Position numbers and translations under genes: made by a program. The notes under the pieces were generated by a model. It had not been told where the DNA came from. It ran no database searches and saw only the letters and a list, made by a program, of their open reading frames with translations. Below, in pieces: positions 26,063 to 34,876 of a DNA stretch of 64,000 nt. The DNA is from Streptomyces sp. NBC_01465 (GTDB lineage: Bacteria; Actinomycetota; Actinomycetes; Streptomycetales; Streptomycetaceae): NCBI RefSeq assembly GCF_036227325.1, contig NZ_CP109467.1:1674001-1738000 (forward strand), read 5' to 3'. Each line of letters begins with the position of its first letter. The stretch's first letter is position 1.

Positions 26063-27041
26063 CGGGCTCCGGCTCCGCCTCGGGGACCTGCTCGGGTCCC
26101 GGGCGGCGGCTGCGGGCCTCCAGGAGCAGGGCGAGGGCGAGCAGGACCAGCCCCAGGCCCAGGGAGCCCCAGGGGACGTAGGACGTGAAGGCCTGGATCA
26201 GGACGCGGTTCTTCTTGACCAGGTTGTACGTGGAGTCGAGGTAGTCCTGGCGCATCTTGACGTGCCCGGAGAAGACCGTGACCTTGGGCTGGCCGAACAG
26301 CGCGGTGGCGTTGCGCAGCTCGTTCTGCTGGATCTCCTCCCCGTTGACGGGGCCGCCGGTGAGCGGGTCCACCCAGAACATCCGCTTGGTCTTGTACCAG
26401 CGGGTCAGCCCGGTCTGCTTGATGAGTGCGGGGGTGACGCCGTCGATCGGCATCGTCTTGGGCATCGCGACCTGTGTCCAGGGGATGTCCTGCTCGAAGT
26501 AGTAGACGTCCAGGCCGCGGTACTTCACGGTGCCCTTGTAGTGGATGGGGGAGGTTTTGCGGGTCTGCGCGTCGAAGTACTCGTAGTCGCGCTTCTCGGT
26601 CAGGAAGGGCCACTTGAACTCGATGCCGTCGCGGGAGACCGGGTCGCCGTCGACCATCTCGCCGGTCGCGTGCACGGGGGCCTGGCTGTGGGCGTCGAAG
26701 ATGTAGCGCTCGGGAACCTTGGAGACCATTCCCCCCTTGGAGTCGACGATGTAGGAGAGCGCGTCCCAGACGACGACGTCCTTGCCCGCGCTCTTCTCGA
26801 TCCGGTTCGACTCCTCCACATTGCCCTTGAGGGTCTGCACGATGGTGACCTTGGGGACCTTCTCGGCCTTCAGGCTGTCGTAGTTGATGAGGGTCGCGTC
26901 CTTCGCCTCCAGGACCGTCTCCTGGTACTGGTTGGCCGGGACCTTGGCGAGGCGCGGGAAGGCGTACCAGCGCACCAGTGGGGACAGGGCGGTGAAGAAC
27001 ACCGCGAAGGCGAGCAGGATCAGACTGGCTTTACGGCGCAT
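26052..27041 (-). CDS. DUF3068 (PorA-like) membrane protein
   Basis: A 329-residue protein with an N-terminal transmembrane helix (ASLILLAFAVFFTALSPLV), a large extracytoplasmic domain and a C-terminal helix (LGLGLVLLALALLLEA), the standard DUF3068 topology. DUF3068 is annotated as porin PorA-related in actinobacteria, but streptomycetes have no mycolate outer membrane, so a pore role is doubtful; an envelope function is more likely. It starts 12 bp after the stop of the small SPW_0924-type gene, with which it probably forms a transcription unit. Confidence 0.9.
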   Translation of the reverse strand: MRRKASLILLAFAVFFTALSPLVRWYAFPRLAKVPANQYQETVLEAKDATLINYDSLKAEKVPKVTIVQTLKGNVEESNRIEKSAGKDVVVWDALSYIVDSKGGMVSKVPERYIFDAHSQAPVHATGEMVDGDPVSRDGIEFKWPFLTEKRDYEYFDAQTRKTSPIHYKGTVKYRGLDVYYFEQDIPWTQVAMPKTMPIDGVTPALIKQTGLTRWYKTKRMFWVDPLTGGPVNGEEIQQNELRNATALFGQPKVTVFSGHVKMRQDYLDSTYNLVKKNRVLIQAFTSYVPWGSLGLGLVLLALALLLEARSRRPGPEQVPEAEPEPVTA

Positions 27042-27053
27042 GACCGCCCTCCG

Positions 27054-27191
27054 CTACTTCTTGGGGCCGGGGACTGTGGTGAGCAAGGGCTTCGGCGAGG
27101 TGTGGCCTGCGGGGGCGCCGATCGCCGAGATCGTGAGGACGAGGGCGAGGGCGACCGCCAGCCCGATGGCGGCGGCTATGAGGGCGCGCAT
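27054..27191 (-). CDS. SPW_0924 family small membrane protein
   Basis: A 45-residue protein beginning MRALIAAAIGLAVALALVL, a single hydrophobic helix, followed by SPKPLLTTVPGPKK. The length and the PGPKK tail match the streptomycete SPW_0924 family, of unknown function. It lies immediately upstream of the DUF3068 gene. Longer in-frame starts exist but give an implausible Cys/Pro-rich extension. Confidence 0.82.
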   Translation of the reverse strand: MRALIAAAIGLAVALALVLTISAIGAPAGHTSPKPLLTTVPGPKK

Positions 27192-27303
27192 ACTCGGCCT
27201 CCAGGGAATCTGATACGGCGTCAGGGCTTCGGGGCTGGGGCACCGTAGCAATGCGGCGGCCAGATGAGAACACGTTGCACCGCACGGCCCCGGCCGGTGC
27301 ACG

Positions 27304-27341
27304 CGAAAGTGCCCGGCCGCTGGTGCGGCCGGGCACTTTCG
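27304..27341 (-). terminator. Terminator of the lytic transglycosylase gene
   Basis: A perfect 17-bp inverted repeat (arms CGAAAGTGCCCGGCCGC and its complement) with a 4-nt loop, starting 12 bp after the stop codon. It also shields the SPW_0924/DUF3068 unit from read-through. Confidence 0.9.
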
Positions 27342-27353
27342 GGGGCTGCCGGG

Positions 27354-28562
27354 TCAGTTGGCGGCGCAGGTGTCCGACGGGGACGGACTCGGGGAGTCCG
27401 ACGGCGACGGGGACGGGCTCGCACTGTCCGACGGCGACGGGCTCGGGGAGTCCGACGGGGAGGGGCTCGCGGAGTCCGAGGGCGACGGGGAGGGGCTCGC
27501 ACTGTCCGAGGGGGACGGGACCGGCGTCGGGCAGATGTCGCCGCTCGGCGTGGGCGTCGGGGTCACCGTCGGCGTGGGCGTCGGGGAGGGCTTGCCCGTC
27601 TTCGACGGGGATGGGCTGGGGCTCCGAGTCGGCTTCGCCGAGGGGCTCTTGGAGGGCTTCGGGGTCGCGGAGGGACTCGGGGTGGGCGTGCTTCCGCCGC
27701 CGCCCGTGCTGTTGTCCGTACCGCCGGTGCCGTAGCCCGCACCGTTGGAGTCGGTGCCGGCGGGCAGGACGCCCGTGCCGTCCGGGACCTCGTGGCTGCC
27801 CTTCTTGTAGTACTCGAACCACGACATGACCGTGGTGAGGTACTCCTGCGAATGGTTGTAGCTCAGGATCGCCGCGTCCAGACCGGCCGTGACAGCGACG
27901 TCGCGGCTGCCCGCGCAGAGATAACGGGCGGTCGCCAGCGAGGCGTCGTAGATGTTGTTCGGGTCCTTCTTGCCGTCGCCGTTCGCGTCCTGCCCCCAGG
28001 TCGCCCACGTCGAGGGGATGAACTGCATCGGGCCCACCGCACGGTCGTGCGTGCGGTCGCCGTCGTACTGGCCGTTGTCGGTGTCGGAGATGTTGGCGAA
28101 GCCGACACCGTTGAGGACCGGGCCGAGGATCGGGCTGAGCGTGGTGCCGTTCGCGTCCACACGGCCGCCGCGCGCCTGACCGGACTCGACCTTGCCGATC
28201 GCGGCGAGCAGCTGCCAGGGCAGATGGCAGCCGGGGTCCGTGCCGGCGACGGTCTGCTGCGCCTGCTTGTACGCGGCGAGGACGGTCGCGGGGATGCCGG
28301 ACTCGGCGTCAGTGGTGGGGGTGTCGACGGAGGTCCCGGGCTTGGCCGGGGTCGTCAACGGCGGAAGATCCGTGAAATACGGGGAGTTGCCGGTGGCGGG
28401 GGTGTCGGAGGGGGTGGTCGCCGTCCCTGCGGACTGCCCGCCTCCGGGTGTGGAGCCGATGGCGCCGGGCGCCTGTGAGGCGGTCATGGCCGCCACTGCG
28501 AGCGCGGCCACCGTGGTGGCGGTGGCCCCCTTGCGCAGCCGTCGCCCGAATTGCGCTGCCAT
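27354..28562 (-). CDS. Secreted lytic murein transglycosylase with Pro/Ser/Asp-rich tail
   Basis: A 402-residue protein: N-terminal signal peptide (RRLRKGATATTVAALAVAAM, Ala-rich), then a MltB/SLT-like lytic transglycosylase domain (~90-270) with LLAAIGKVESGQ (catalytic Glu), AVGPMQFIPSTWA and AILSYNHSQEYL, then a ~130-residue low-complexity tail of Thr/Pro and PSPSDSAS-type repeats ending in two Cys. It should cleave peptidoglycan glycan strands with 1,6-anhydro formation. The tail is likely a cell-wall-spanning or anchoring segment. The DNA for the tail is itself repetitive. ATG follows GGGGAGGG in a structured leader. Confidence 0.9.
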   Translation of the reverse strand: MAAQFGRRLRKGATATTVAALAVAAMTASQAPGAIGSTPGGGQSAGTATTPSDTPATGNSPYFTDLPPLTTPAKPGTSVDTPTTDAESGIPATVLAAYKQAQQTVAGTDPGCHLPWQLLAAIGKVESGQARGGRVDANGTTLSPILGPVLNGVGFANISDTDNGQYDGDRTHDRAVGPMQFIPSTWATWGQDANGDGKKDPNNIYDASLATARYLCAGSRDVAVTAGLDAAILSYNHSQEYLTTVMSWFEYYKKGSHEVPDGTGVLPAGTDSNGAGYGTGGTDNSTGGGGSTPTPSPSATPKPSKSPSAKPTRSPSPSPSKTGKPSPTPTPTVTPTPTPSGDICPTPVPSPSDSASPSPSPSDSASPSPSDSPSPSPSDSASPSPSPSDSPSPSPSDTCAAN

Positions 28563-28566
28563 ACGT

Positions 28567-28619
28567 CTGGGTCCCTCCCCTTTGACTCCTGTTCGCGCTC
28601 CCCCAGCGCGTGGACCCAG
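28567..28619 (-). promoter_or_regulatory. Structured leader at the ribosome binding site of the lytic transglycosylase gene
   Basis: An outer 8-bp helix (CTGGGTCC at 28567-28574 with GGACCCAG at 28612-28619) encloses an inner 6-bp hairpin (28594-28610). The Shine-Dalgarno GGGGAGGG lies directly against the outer helix, 5 nt from which the ATG begins. It could modulate initiation; this is inference. Confidence 0.4.
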
Positions 28620-28701
28620 GCGACACTACGACAACTTCCCACACGTGGACACAGGGCTGTGACCGCTTTTCACCAGTTACTCACCTAGTGCGTACGCGAT
28701 T

Positions 28702-28735
28702 GGTCAGGGACGGGAGACCTCCCCCGTCCCTGACC
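28702..28735 (-). terminator. polA terminator
   Basis: A perfect 13-bp inverted repeat (GGTCAGGGACGGG with CCCGTCCCTGACC) and an 8-nt loop, about 11 bp beyond the polA stop. Confidence 0.8.
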
Positions 28736-28745
28736 CGGGTCACGG

Positions 28746-31457
28746 TCAGTGGGCCGCGGACTCCCAGTCCGTGCCCACGCCCACCGAGACGTCCAGCGGC
28801 GCGCGCAGTTCGGCCGCCGCCGCCATCTCACGGCGCACGACCTCCTCGACCCGCTTGCGCTCGCCCGGCGCGATCTCCAGCACGATTTCGTCGTGCACCT
28901 GGAGCAGCATCCGCGAGGTGAGGCCCGCCTCGGCCAGCGCCCGGTCGACGTTGAGCATCGCGACCTTGACGATGTCCGCCGCCGTGCCCTGGATCGGAGC
29001 GTTCAGCGCCATCCGCTCGGCCATCTCACGGCGCTGGCGGTTGTCGCTGTTCAGGTCGGGCAGATAGCGGCGGCGGCCGAGCATCGTCTCCGTGTAGCCC
29101 GTCGCCCTGGCCTCCTCCACCACGCGCTGCAGATAGTCCCGCACCCCGCCGAACCGCTCGAAGAACGTGTCCATGAGGCCACGCGCCTCACCGGCCTCGA
29201 TGTTCAGCTGCTGGGAGAGACCGAACGCCGAGAGACCGTAGGCCAGTCCGTACGACATCGCCTTGATCTTGCGGCGCATCTCCGGGTCGACCTCGGACTT
29301 CTCCACACCGAAGACCTGCGAGGCGACCGTCGTGTGCAGGTCCTCGCCGGTGGCGAACGCCTCGATGAGGCCCTCGTCCTCCGACAGGTGCGCCATCACC
29401 CGCAGTTCGATCTGGCTGTAGTCCGCCGTCATCAGCGACTCGTAGCCCTCGCCGACGACAAAACCGCGGCGGATCGCCCGGCCCTCGTCCGTACGCACCG
29501 GAATGTTCTGCAGGTTCGGGTCGGTCGACGAGAGCCGGCCCGTCGCCGCCACCGTCTGATTGAACGTGGTGTGGATCCGGCCGTCCGTGGCCACGGTCTT
29601 GATCAGACCCTCGACCGTGACGCGCAGCTTGGCCTGCTCACGGTGGCGCAGCATGATCACCGGCAGCTCGTGGTCGGTCTGCGCGGCCAGCCACGCCAGC
29701 GCGTCCGCGTCCGTCGTGTAACCGGTCTTCGTCTTCTTCGTCTTGGGCAGGCCCAGTTCACCGAAGAAGACTTCCTGGAGCTGCTTGGGCGAGCCCAGAT
29801 TGAACTCGTGCCCGACCGCTGCGTGCGCCTCCTTCACCGCCTGCTGCACGGCGCCCGCGAACTGCTCCTCCATGCCCTCCAGATGGGCCCGGTCCGCGGC
29901 GATCCCATGACGCTCAAGCCGCGCCAGCAGCGCCGACGTCGGCAGCTCCACATCGTGCAGGAGGCCCGCGGCGCCGACCTCCTTCAGCCGCTCACCGAAC
30001 GCCGCACCCAGATCGAGCACGGCCCTCGCCTGCGTCATCAGCGCCTCGGCCTCGGCCTGGTCGTCACTTCCGAACGCCAACTGCCCGTCGCTCGCGGAAG
30101 CCGGAGCCAGCTCACGCGCCAAGTACTCCACCGACAGCGCGTCCAGCGCGAAAGAACGCCGGCCCGGCTTCACCAGATACGCGGCCAGCGCCGTGTCCAT
30201 CGTGACGCCGTCGACGCTCCACCCGTGCTCGGGGAAGACCCGCATCGCCGCCTTGGCGTTGTGCATCACCTTGGGCTGCGCGCCATCCGCGATCCACGCG
30301 GCGAACGCCCGCTCGTCGGCCTCGTCCAGCTGCGCCGGGTCGAACCAGGCCGCAGCGCCGCCGGCCGCCGCAAGCGCCACCTCCGTGACACTGCCCGTGC
30401 CCAGCGCCCACGTGTCGACCGTCGCCACACCCAGCGGCTGCCCGCCGTGCTGCTCCAGCCAAGGGGCCAGCTCACCCGCGGACAGCACGGAGCCGTCCAG
30501 CTCCACACCGGCCGCCGGAGCCGCCGTCTCCTCCTCGCCCGCACCCGGGTCCACGGCAAGCAGCCGTTCCCGCAGCGAAGGATTGCGGATCTCCAGTACG
30601 TCCAGGACACCCATCAGCGCCTCGCGGTCGTACGCCGCCCGCTCCAGCTCCGCCGGACCCTTCGGCAGCTCGACGTCGCGCACCATCTCCGTGAGGCGGC
30701 GGTTCAGCTTCACCGCGTCCAGGTGGTCGCGGAAGTTCTGCCCGGCCTTCCCCTTGACCTCCTCGGCGCGCTCCACCAGATCGTCGAACGAACCGAACTG
30801 GTTGATCCACTTCGCCGCGGTCTTCTCCCCCACACCCGGGATGCCCGGCAGATTGTCCGACGGGTCGCCGCGCAGCGCAGCGAAGTCCGGGTACTGCTGC
30901 GGCGTCAGTCCGTACTTCTCTTCAACCTTCTCCGGCGTGAAGCGGGTCAACTCCGAGACGCCCTTGGTCGGATAGAGCACCGTGACGTGCTCGGTGACCA
31001 ACTGGAAGGAGTCCCGGTCACCCGTGACGATCAGTACGTCAAAACCGGCCGCCTCCGCCTGCGTGGCAAGCGTGGCGATCACATCGTCCGCCTCGAAACC
31101 GTCGACCGCGAAACGGTCCACGTGCATCGCGTCCAGGACCTCGCCGATCAGCTCGACCTGCCCCTTGAACTCGTCGGGCGTCTTCGAACGGTTCGCCTTG
31201 TACTCGGGAAACTCCTCCGCACGCCACGTCTTGCGCGACACGTCGAACGCCACGGCAAGATGCGTGGGCTCCTCGTCGCGCAGCGTGTTCGCCAGCATCG
31301 ACGCGAAGCCGTAGATGGCATTGGTCGGCTGGCCGCTCGCGGTCGTGAAATTCTCCGCGGGCAGCGCGAAGAACGCCCGGTACGCCAGAGAGTGCCCGTC
31401 CATGAGGAGCAAGCGGGGGCGGGTGTCTGCGGTCTGCTTCGATGCTGTCTTGGCCAC
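28746..31457 (-). CDS. polA: DNA polymerase I
   Basis: About 903 residues. The N-terminal 5'-3' exonuclease has LLLMDGHSLAYRAFFALP, VAFDVSRKTWR, DDVIATLA and SDNLPGIPGVGEKTA. The central 3'-5' exonuclease-like domain lacks its metal ligands: VATVDTWAL where D-x-E is expected, and MHNAKAAMRV where an Asp is expected, so proofreading is probably absent, as in other actinobacteria. The C-terminal polymerase has DYSQIELRVMAH (A), KAMSYGLAYGLS (B) and LLQVHDEIVLE (C). I chose the GTG (VAKTASKQ); an ATG ten codons upstream exists. It acts in Okazaki-fragment processing and repair. Confidence 0.97.
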   Translation of the reverse strand: MAKTASKQTADTRPRLLLMDGHSLAYRAFFALPAENFTTASGQPTNAIYGFASMLANTLRDEEPTHLAVAFDVSRKTWRAEEFPEYKANRSKTPDEFKGQVELIGEVLDAMHVDRFAVDGFEADDVIATLATQAEAAGFDVLIVTGDRDSFQLVTEHVTVLYPTKGVSELTRFTPEKVEEKYGLTPQQYPDFAALRGDPSDNLPGIPGVGEKTAAKWINQFGSFDDLVERAEEVKGKAGQNFRDHLDAVKLNRRLTEMVRDVELPKGPAELERAAYDREALMGVLDVLEIRNPSLRERLLAVDPGAGEEETAAPAAGVELDGSVLSAGELAPWLEQHGGQPLGVATVDTWALGTGSVTEVALAAAGGAAAWFDPAQLDEADERAFAAWIADGAQPKVMHNAKAAMRVFPEHGWSVDGVTMDTALAAYLVKPGRRSFALDALSVEYLARELAPASASDGQLAFGSDDQAEAEALMTQARAVLDLGAAFGERLKEVGAAGLLHDVELPTSALLARLERHGIAADRAHLEGMEEQFAGAVQQAVKEAHAAVGHEFNLGSPKQLQEVFFGELGLPKTKKTKTGYTTDADALAWLAAQTDHELPVIMLRHREQAKLRVTVEGLIKTVATDGRIHTTFNQTVAATGRLSSTDPNLQNIPVRTDEGRAIRRGFVVGEGYESLMTADYSQIELRVMAHLSEDEGLIEAFATGEDLHTTVASQVFGVEKSEVDPEMRRKIKAMSYGLAYGLSAFGLSQQLNIEAGEARGLMDTFFERFGGVRDYLQRVVEEARATGYTETMLGRRRYLPDLNSDNRQRREMAERMALNAPIQGTAADIVKVAMLNVDRALAEAGLTSRMLLQVHDEIVLEIAPGERKRVEEVVRREMAAAAELRAPLDVSVGVGTDWESAAH

Positions 31458-31582
31458 GTCCCCGATCCTGCCACGGAGCACTGACAATCCAGACCTCCAC
31501 GGACCTCGCCGGGGCGACTGTCAGCGGTGCGTGACAGGATCGGTAGCGTACGAAACGAACCGCCCGCTCGAAGGGGAGCACC

Positions 31583-33862
31583 ATGGCTGCCAAGCCGCCC
31601 GCAGGTGACCCGGTCCAGGACGCGCCGCAGGTCGCGGCACCCAAGCACGCCGCAGCCGGGCTCCCCGCCATCGGCCACACCCTCAAGATCGCCCAGGCGC
31701 AGATGGGTGTGGTCCGCACCGCGCAGACCCTTCTCAAGGTCAACCAGAAGGACGGCTTCGACTGCCCCGGCTGCGCCTGGCCCGAGGGCGACAAACGGCA
31801 CACCGCGGAATTCTGCGAGAACGGGGCGAAGGCCGTCGCCGAAGAAGCGACGCTGCGCCGCGTGACCCCCGAGTTCTTCGCCGCACACCCCGTCGCCGAC
31901 CTCGCCGGCCGCAGCGGGTACTGGCTGGGACAGCAGGGCCGCATCACCCAGCCGATGCTGCTGGCCGAAGGCGCCGAGCGCTACGAGCCCGTCAGCTGGG
32001 ACCGCGCCTTCGAGATCATCGCCGAGGAACTGCACGCCCTCGAATCCCCCGACGAGGCGCTCTTCTACACCTCGGGCCGCACCAGCAACGAAGCCGCCTT
32101 CCTCCTCCAGCTCTTCGCCCGCGCCTACGGCACCAACAACCTGCCCGACTGCTCCAACATGTGCCACGAGTCGTCAGGCTCCGCGCTCGCGGAGACCATC
32201 GGCATCGGCAAGGGCAGCGTCTCCCTGGAGGACATGCACCAGGCCGACCTGATCATCGTCGCCGGACAGAACCCCGGCACCAACCACCCGCGCATGCTCT
32301 CCGCCCTGGAGAAGGCCAAGCACGCGGGCGCGAAGATCATCTCGGTGAACCCGCTGCCCGAAGCCGGCCTGGAGCGCTTCAAGAACCCGCAGACCCCGCA
32401 GGGCATGCTCAAGGGCGCCGCCCTCAACGACCTCTTCCTGCAGATCCGCATCGGCGGCGACCAGGCCCTCTTCCGCCTCCTCAACAAGCTGATCCTGGAG
32501 ACGAACGGCGCCGTCGACGAGCTCTTCGTCCGTGAACACACCCACGGATACGAGGAGTTCGCGGCCACCGCGCGCGAAGCCGACTGGGAGCAGACGCTCA
32601 CCGCGACCGGCCTCACCCGCCCCGAGATCGAGCAGGCCCTCGCCCTCGTCCTCGCCTCCAAGCGCACCATCGTCTGCTGGGCCATGGGCCTCACCCAGCA
32701 CAAGCACGCCGTGCCGACCATCCGCGAAGTCGTCAACTTCCTTCTCCTGCGCGGCAACATCGGCCGCACCGGCGCCGGCGTCTGCCCCGTCCGCGGCCAC
32801 TCCAACGTCCAGGGCGACCGCACCATGGGCATCTTCGAACGCCCCGCCCCCGCTTTCCTGGACTCCCTCGACAAGGAATTCGGGATCGTCTCGCCCCGCC
32901 ACCACGGGTACGACGTCGTCCGCTCCATCCAGGCCATGCGCGACGGCAAGGCCAAGGTCTTCTTCGCCATGGGCGGCAACTTCGTCGGCGCGACCCCCGA
33001 CACCGACGTCACCGAAGCGGCCATGCGCAAGACCGCGCTCACCGTCCACGTGTCGACCAAACTCAACCGCTCGCACGCCGTCACCGGCCGCCGCGCCCTG
33101 ATCCTGCCCACCCTCGGACGCACCGACAAGGACGTCCAGAAGAGCGGCAAACAGGTCGTGACCGTCGAGGACTCCATGGGCATGGTCCACGCCTCCCGCG
33201 GCAACCTCACCCCCGCGAGCCCCCACCTCCTCTCCGAACCGGCCATCGTCGCCCGCATGGCCCGCGCCGTCCTCGGCGGCGAATCGGCCATCAACTGGGA
33301 GGAGTTCGAGAAGGACTACGCGACGATCCGCGACCGCATCGCCCGCGTCGTCCCCGGCTTCGAGGACTTCAACACCCGCGTCGCCCGCCCCGGCGGCTTC
33401 GCCCTCCCGCACGGCCCCCGCGACGAACGCCGCTTCCCCACCCACACCGGCAAGGCCAACTTCACCGCCGCCCCCGTCGAATACCCGGCGCTCCCCGAAG
33501 GCCGCCTGCTGCTCCAGACGCTGCGCTCCCACGACCAGTACAACACCACCATCTACGGCCTCGACGACCGCTACCGCGGCATCAAGGGCGGCCGCCGCAT
33601 CGTCATGGTCAACCCCGAGGACGCGGCCGAACTCGGCCTGGCCGACGGCTCGTACACCGACCTCGTCAGCGAGTGGAAGGACGGCGTGGAGCGCCGCGCC
33701 CCCGGCTTCCGGGTCGTCCACTACCCCACCGCCCGCGGCTGCGCCGCCGCCTACTACCCGGAGACGAACGTCCTGGTCCCGCTGGACGCGACGGCCGACG
33801 TCAGCAACACCCCCGTATCGAAGTCCCTGGTCGTACGTCTGGAACAATCGACCACCGCCTAA
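31583..33862 (+). CDS. FdhF/YdeP-family molybdopterin oxidoreductase
   Basis: A 759-residue enzyme of the FdhF/YdeP branch of the DMSO-reductase superfamily. A short Cys motif near residue 60 (CPGCAWPEG, with a later EFCENG) corresponds to the reduced N-terminal Fe-S region of this branch. Molybdopterin-dinucleotide-binding segments follow: SGRTSNEAAFLLQLF, CSNMCHESSG, GQNPGTNHPR, CWAMGLTQHKHAV and LLLRGNIGRTGAGVCPVRGHSN. The C-terminal cap has DQYNTTIYGLDDRYRG. No signal peptide is seen, so it is cytoplasmic. Relatives in E. coli (YdeP) are linked to acid resistance; the substrate is unknown. No cofactor synthesis or partner gene is adjacent. Confidence 0.93.
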   Translation: MAAKPPAGDPVQDAPQVAAPKHAAAGLPAIGHTLKIAQAQMGVVRTAQTLLKVNQKDGFDCPGCAWPEGDKRHTAEFCENGAKAVAEEATLRRVTPEFFAAHPVADLAGRSGYWLGQQGRITQPMLLAEGAERYEPVSWDRAFEIIAEELHALESPDEALFYTSGRTSNEAAFLLQLFARAYGTNNLPDCSNMCHESSGSALAETIGIGKGSVSLEDMHQADLIIVAGQNPGTNHPRMLSALEKAKHAGAKIISVNPLPEAGLERFKNPQTPQGMLKGAALNDLFLQIRIGGDQALFRLLNKLILETNGAVDELFVREHTHGYEEFAATAREADWEQTLTATGLTRPEIEQALALVLASKRTIVCWAMGLTQHKHAVPTIREVVNFLLLRGNIGRTGAGVCPVRGHSNVQGDRTMGIFERPAPAFLDSLDKEFGIVSPRHHGYDVVRSIQAMRDGKAKVFFAMGGNFVGATPDTDVTEAAMRKTALTVHVSTKLNRSHAVTGRRALILPTLGRTDKDVQKSGKQVVTVEDSMGMVHASRGNLTPASPHLLSEPAIVARMARAVLGGESAINWEEFEKDYATIRDRIARVVPGFEDFNTRVARPGGFALPHGPRDERRFPTHTGKANFTAAPVEYPALPEGRLLLQTLRSHDQYNTTIYGLDDRYRGIKGGRRIVMVNPEDAAELGLADGSYTDLVSEWKDGVERRAPGFRVVHYPTARGCAAAYYPETNVLVPLDATADVSNTPVSKSLVVRLEQSTTA

Positions 33863-33873
33863 GCGTTTGCTTA
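33860..33873. promoter_or_regulatory. Palindrome upstream of the thioesterase gene (possible TetR-type operator)
   Basis: TAAGC-GTTT-GCTTA, a perfect 5+5 dyad, overlaps the stop codon of the molybdoenzyme gene and lies about 50 bp before the thioesterase ATG. The half-site resembles TetR-family operators, but no regulator gene is beside it. Confidence 0.4.
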
Positions 33874-33923
33874 AGGTCGGGCCGGAAGAGACCCAGGACC
33901 ACCGCACGAACGGAGCCGTACCC

Positions 33924-34388
33924 ATGGGCGAGCAGACCACTGTGAAGTTCCCGCAAGAGGTCGTCGACGAGTACGCCGCACTCGGCGTCGACCTCCCCGC
34001 GCTCTTCTCCGCCGGACACCTCGGCGAGCGCATGGACGTACGGATCGTCGAAGCGTCCGCGGACCGCGTCGTCGGCACCATGCCCGTCGAAGGCAACACC
34101 CAGCCCTACGGCCTCCTCCACGGCGGCGCCTCCGCCGTCCTCGCCGAAACCCTCGGCTCCGTCGGCTCCATGCTCCACGGCGGCCCCTCGAAGCTCGCCG
34201 TCGGCGTCGACCTCAACTGCACCCACCACCGCGGCGCCCGCAGCGGCCTGGTCACCGGCGTCGCCACGCCCGTCCACCGCGGACGCTCCACGGCAACGTA
34301 CGAAATCGTCATCACCGACGAGAACGACAAGCGCGTCTGCACGGCCCGCCTGACCTGCCTGCTGCGGGACGTCGGCGCCAACAGCTGA
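33924..34388 (+). CDS. Hotdog-fold thioesterase (PaaI/YbgC-like)
   Basis: A 154-residue single hotdog domain from an ATG with CGGAG 8 nt upstream. It shows MPVEGNTQPYGLLHGGASAVLAETLGS, the HGG motif with a downstream catalytic-type Glu, as in PaaI-family thioesterases, and VGVDLNCTHHRGARSG and VCTARLTCLL beta strands. It hydrolyses acyl- or aryl-CoA thioesters, or in some relatives 1,4-dihydroxy-2-naphthoyl-CoA; the substrate here is not resolvable. It lies 61 bp downstream of the molybdoenzyme, so it could be co-transcribed or separately controlled through the palindrome between them. Confidence 0.92.
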   Translation: MGEQTTVKFPQEVVDEYAALGVDLPALFSAGHLGERMDVRIVEASADRVVGTMPVEGNTQPYGLLHGGASAVLAETLGSVGSMLHGGPSKLAVGVDLNCTHHRGARSGLVTGVATPVHRGRSTATYEIVITDENDKRVCTARLTCLLRDVGANS

Positions 34389-34438
34389 CCCCTGCGCGGC
34401 TGTTGTCGCCGCGCCACCACCGCTTTAGCGTCATCAGT

Positions 34439-34876
34439 ATGAGGAGAAAGGCAACGCCCCGGGCCCGACGGTCCCGCAGCCGTGCCGCCGCCCTCACCAC
34501 CGTCCTGCTCACCGCCGCCCTGGGGGCGGGCTGCTCCTCCAACAGCCCGTCCGCAGCAGGCAGCACCCCCAGCCCGGTCGACACCTCGCCCGTCTCCGCC
34601 TGCACCAAACTGATCTCCTACTGGGCCAAGGAAACGATCACCGGCAGCAAATGGGCAGGCCTCGACTGGGAACAGAAGGGCCTCTCCAACCAGCAGTACG
34701 AAATCATGGACGCGATCATCAAGAACGCCCGCGCCGAGCAGAAACAGCACGGACTGCCCGCAGCGAAAGCCCTGATCGACCGCCAGTCCAAAGACCGCTG
34801 CACGGCAGAGAACGGCGCCACCTGGAGCTCCGACAACTGGCGCCCGCCGAGCGAGCAGCACTCGACCGGCCCATGA
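34439..34876 (+). CDS. Predicted lipoprotein, hypothetical
   Basis: About 145 residues with an Arg-rich N-terminus (RRKATPRARRSRSR), a hydrophobic core and a lipobox LGAGC, so it is a predicted lipoprotein. The mature domain includes CTKLISYWAKETITGSKWAGLDWEQKGLSNQQYEIMDAI, a helical motif I do not recognise, and a second Cys pair partner in DRCTAENG. There is no Shine-Dalgarno before the ATG, so it may be leaderless or start upstream. Its stop overlaps the next gene's ATG (ATGA), indicating translational coupling. Confidence 0.72.
   Translation: MRRKATPRARRSRSRAAALTTVLLTAALGAGCSSNSPSAAGSTPSPVDTSPVSACTKLISYWAKETITGSKWAGLDWEQKGLSNQQYEIMDAIIKNARAEQKQHGLPAAKALIDRQSKDRCTAENGATWSSDNWRPPSEQHSTGP

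Noticed and set aside
27354..27720. DNA tandem repeat or CRISPR-like array in the transglycosylase gene
   Set aside because: It is coding low-complexity (PSPSDSAS-type) in one clear frame.
28563..28745. c-di-AMP (ydaO-type) riboswitch before the lytic transglycosylase gene
   Set aside because: A GGGACCCA-like segment is present, but it lies directly at the ribosome site and the later conserved riboswitch elements are missing.
28749..31484. About 910-codon open frame antisense to polA
   Set aside because: Same artefact; no domain and implausible composition.
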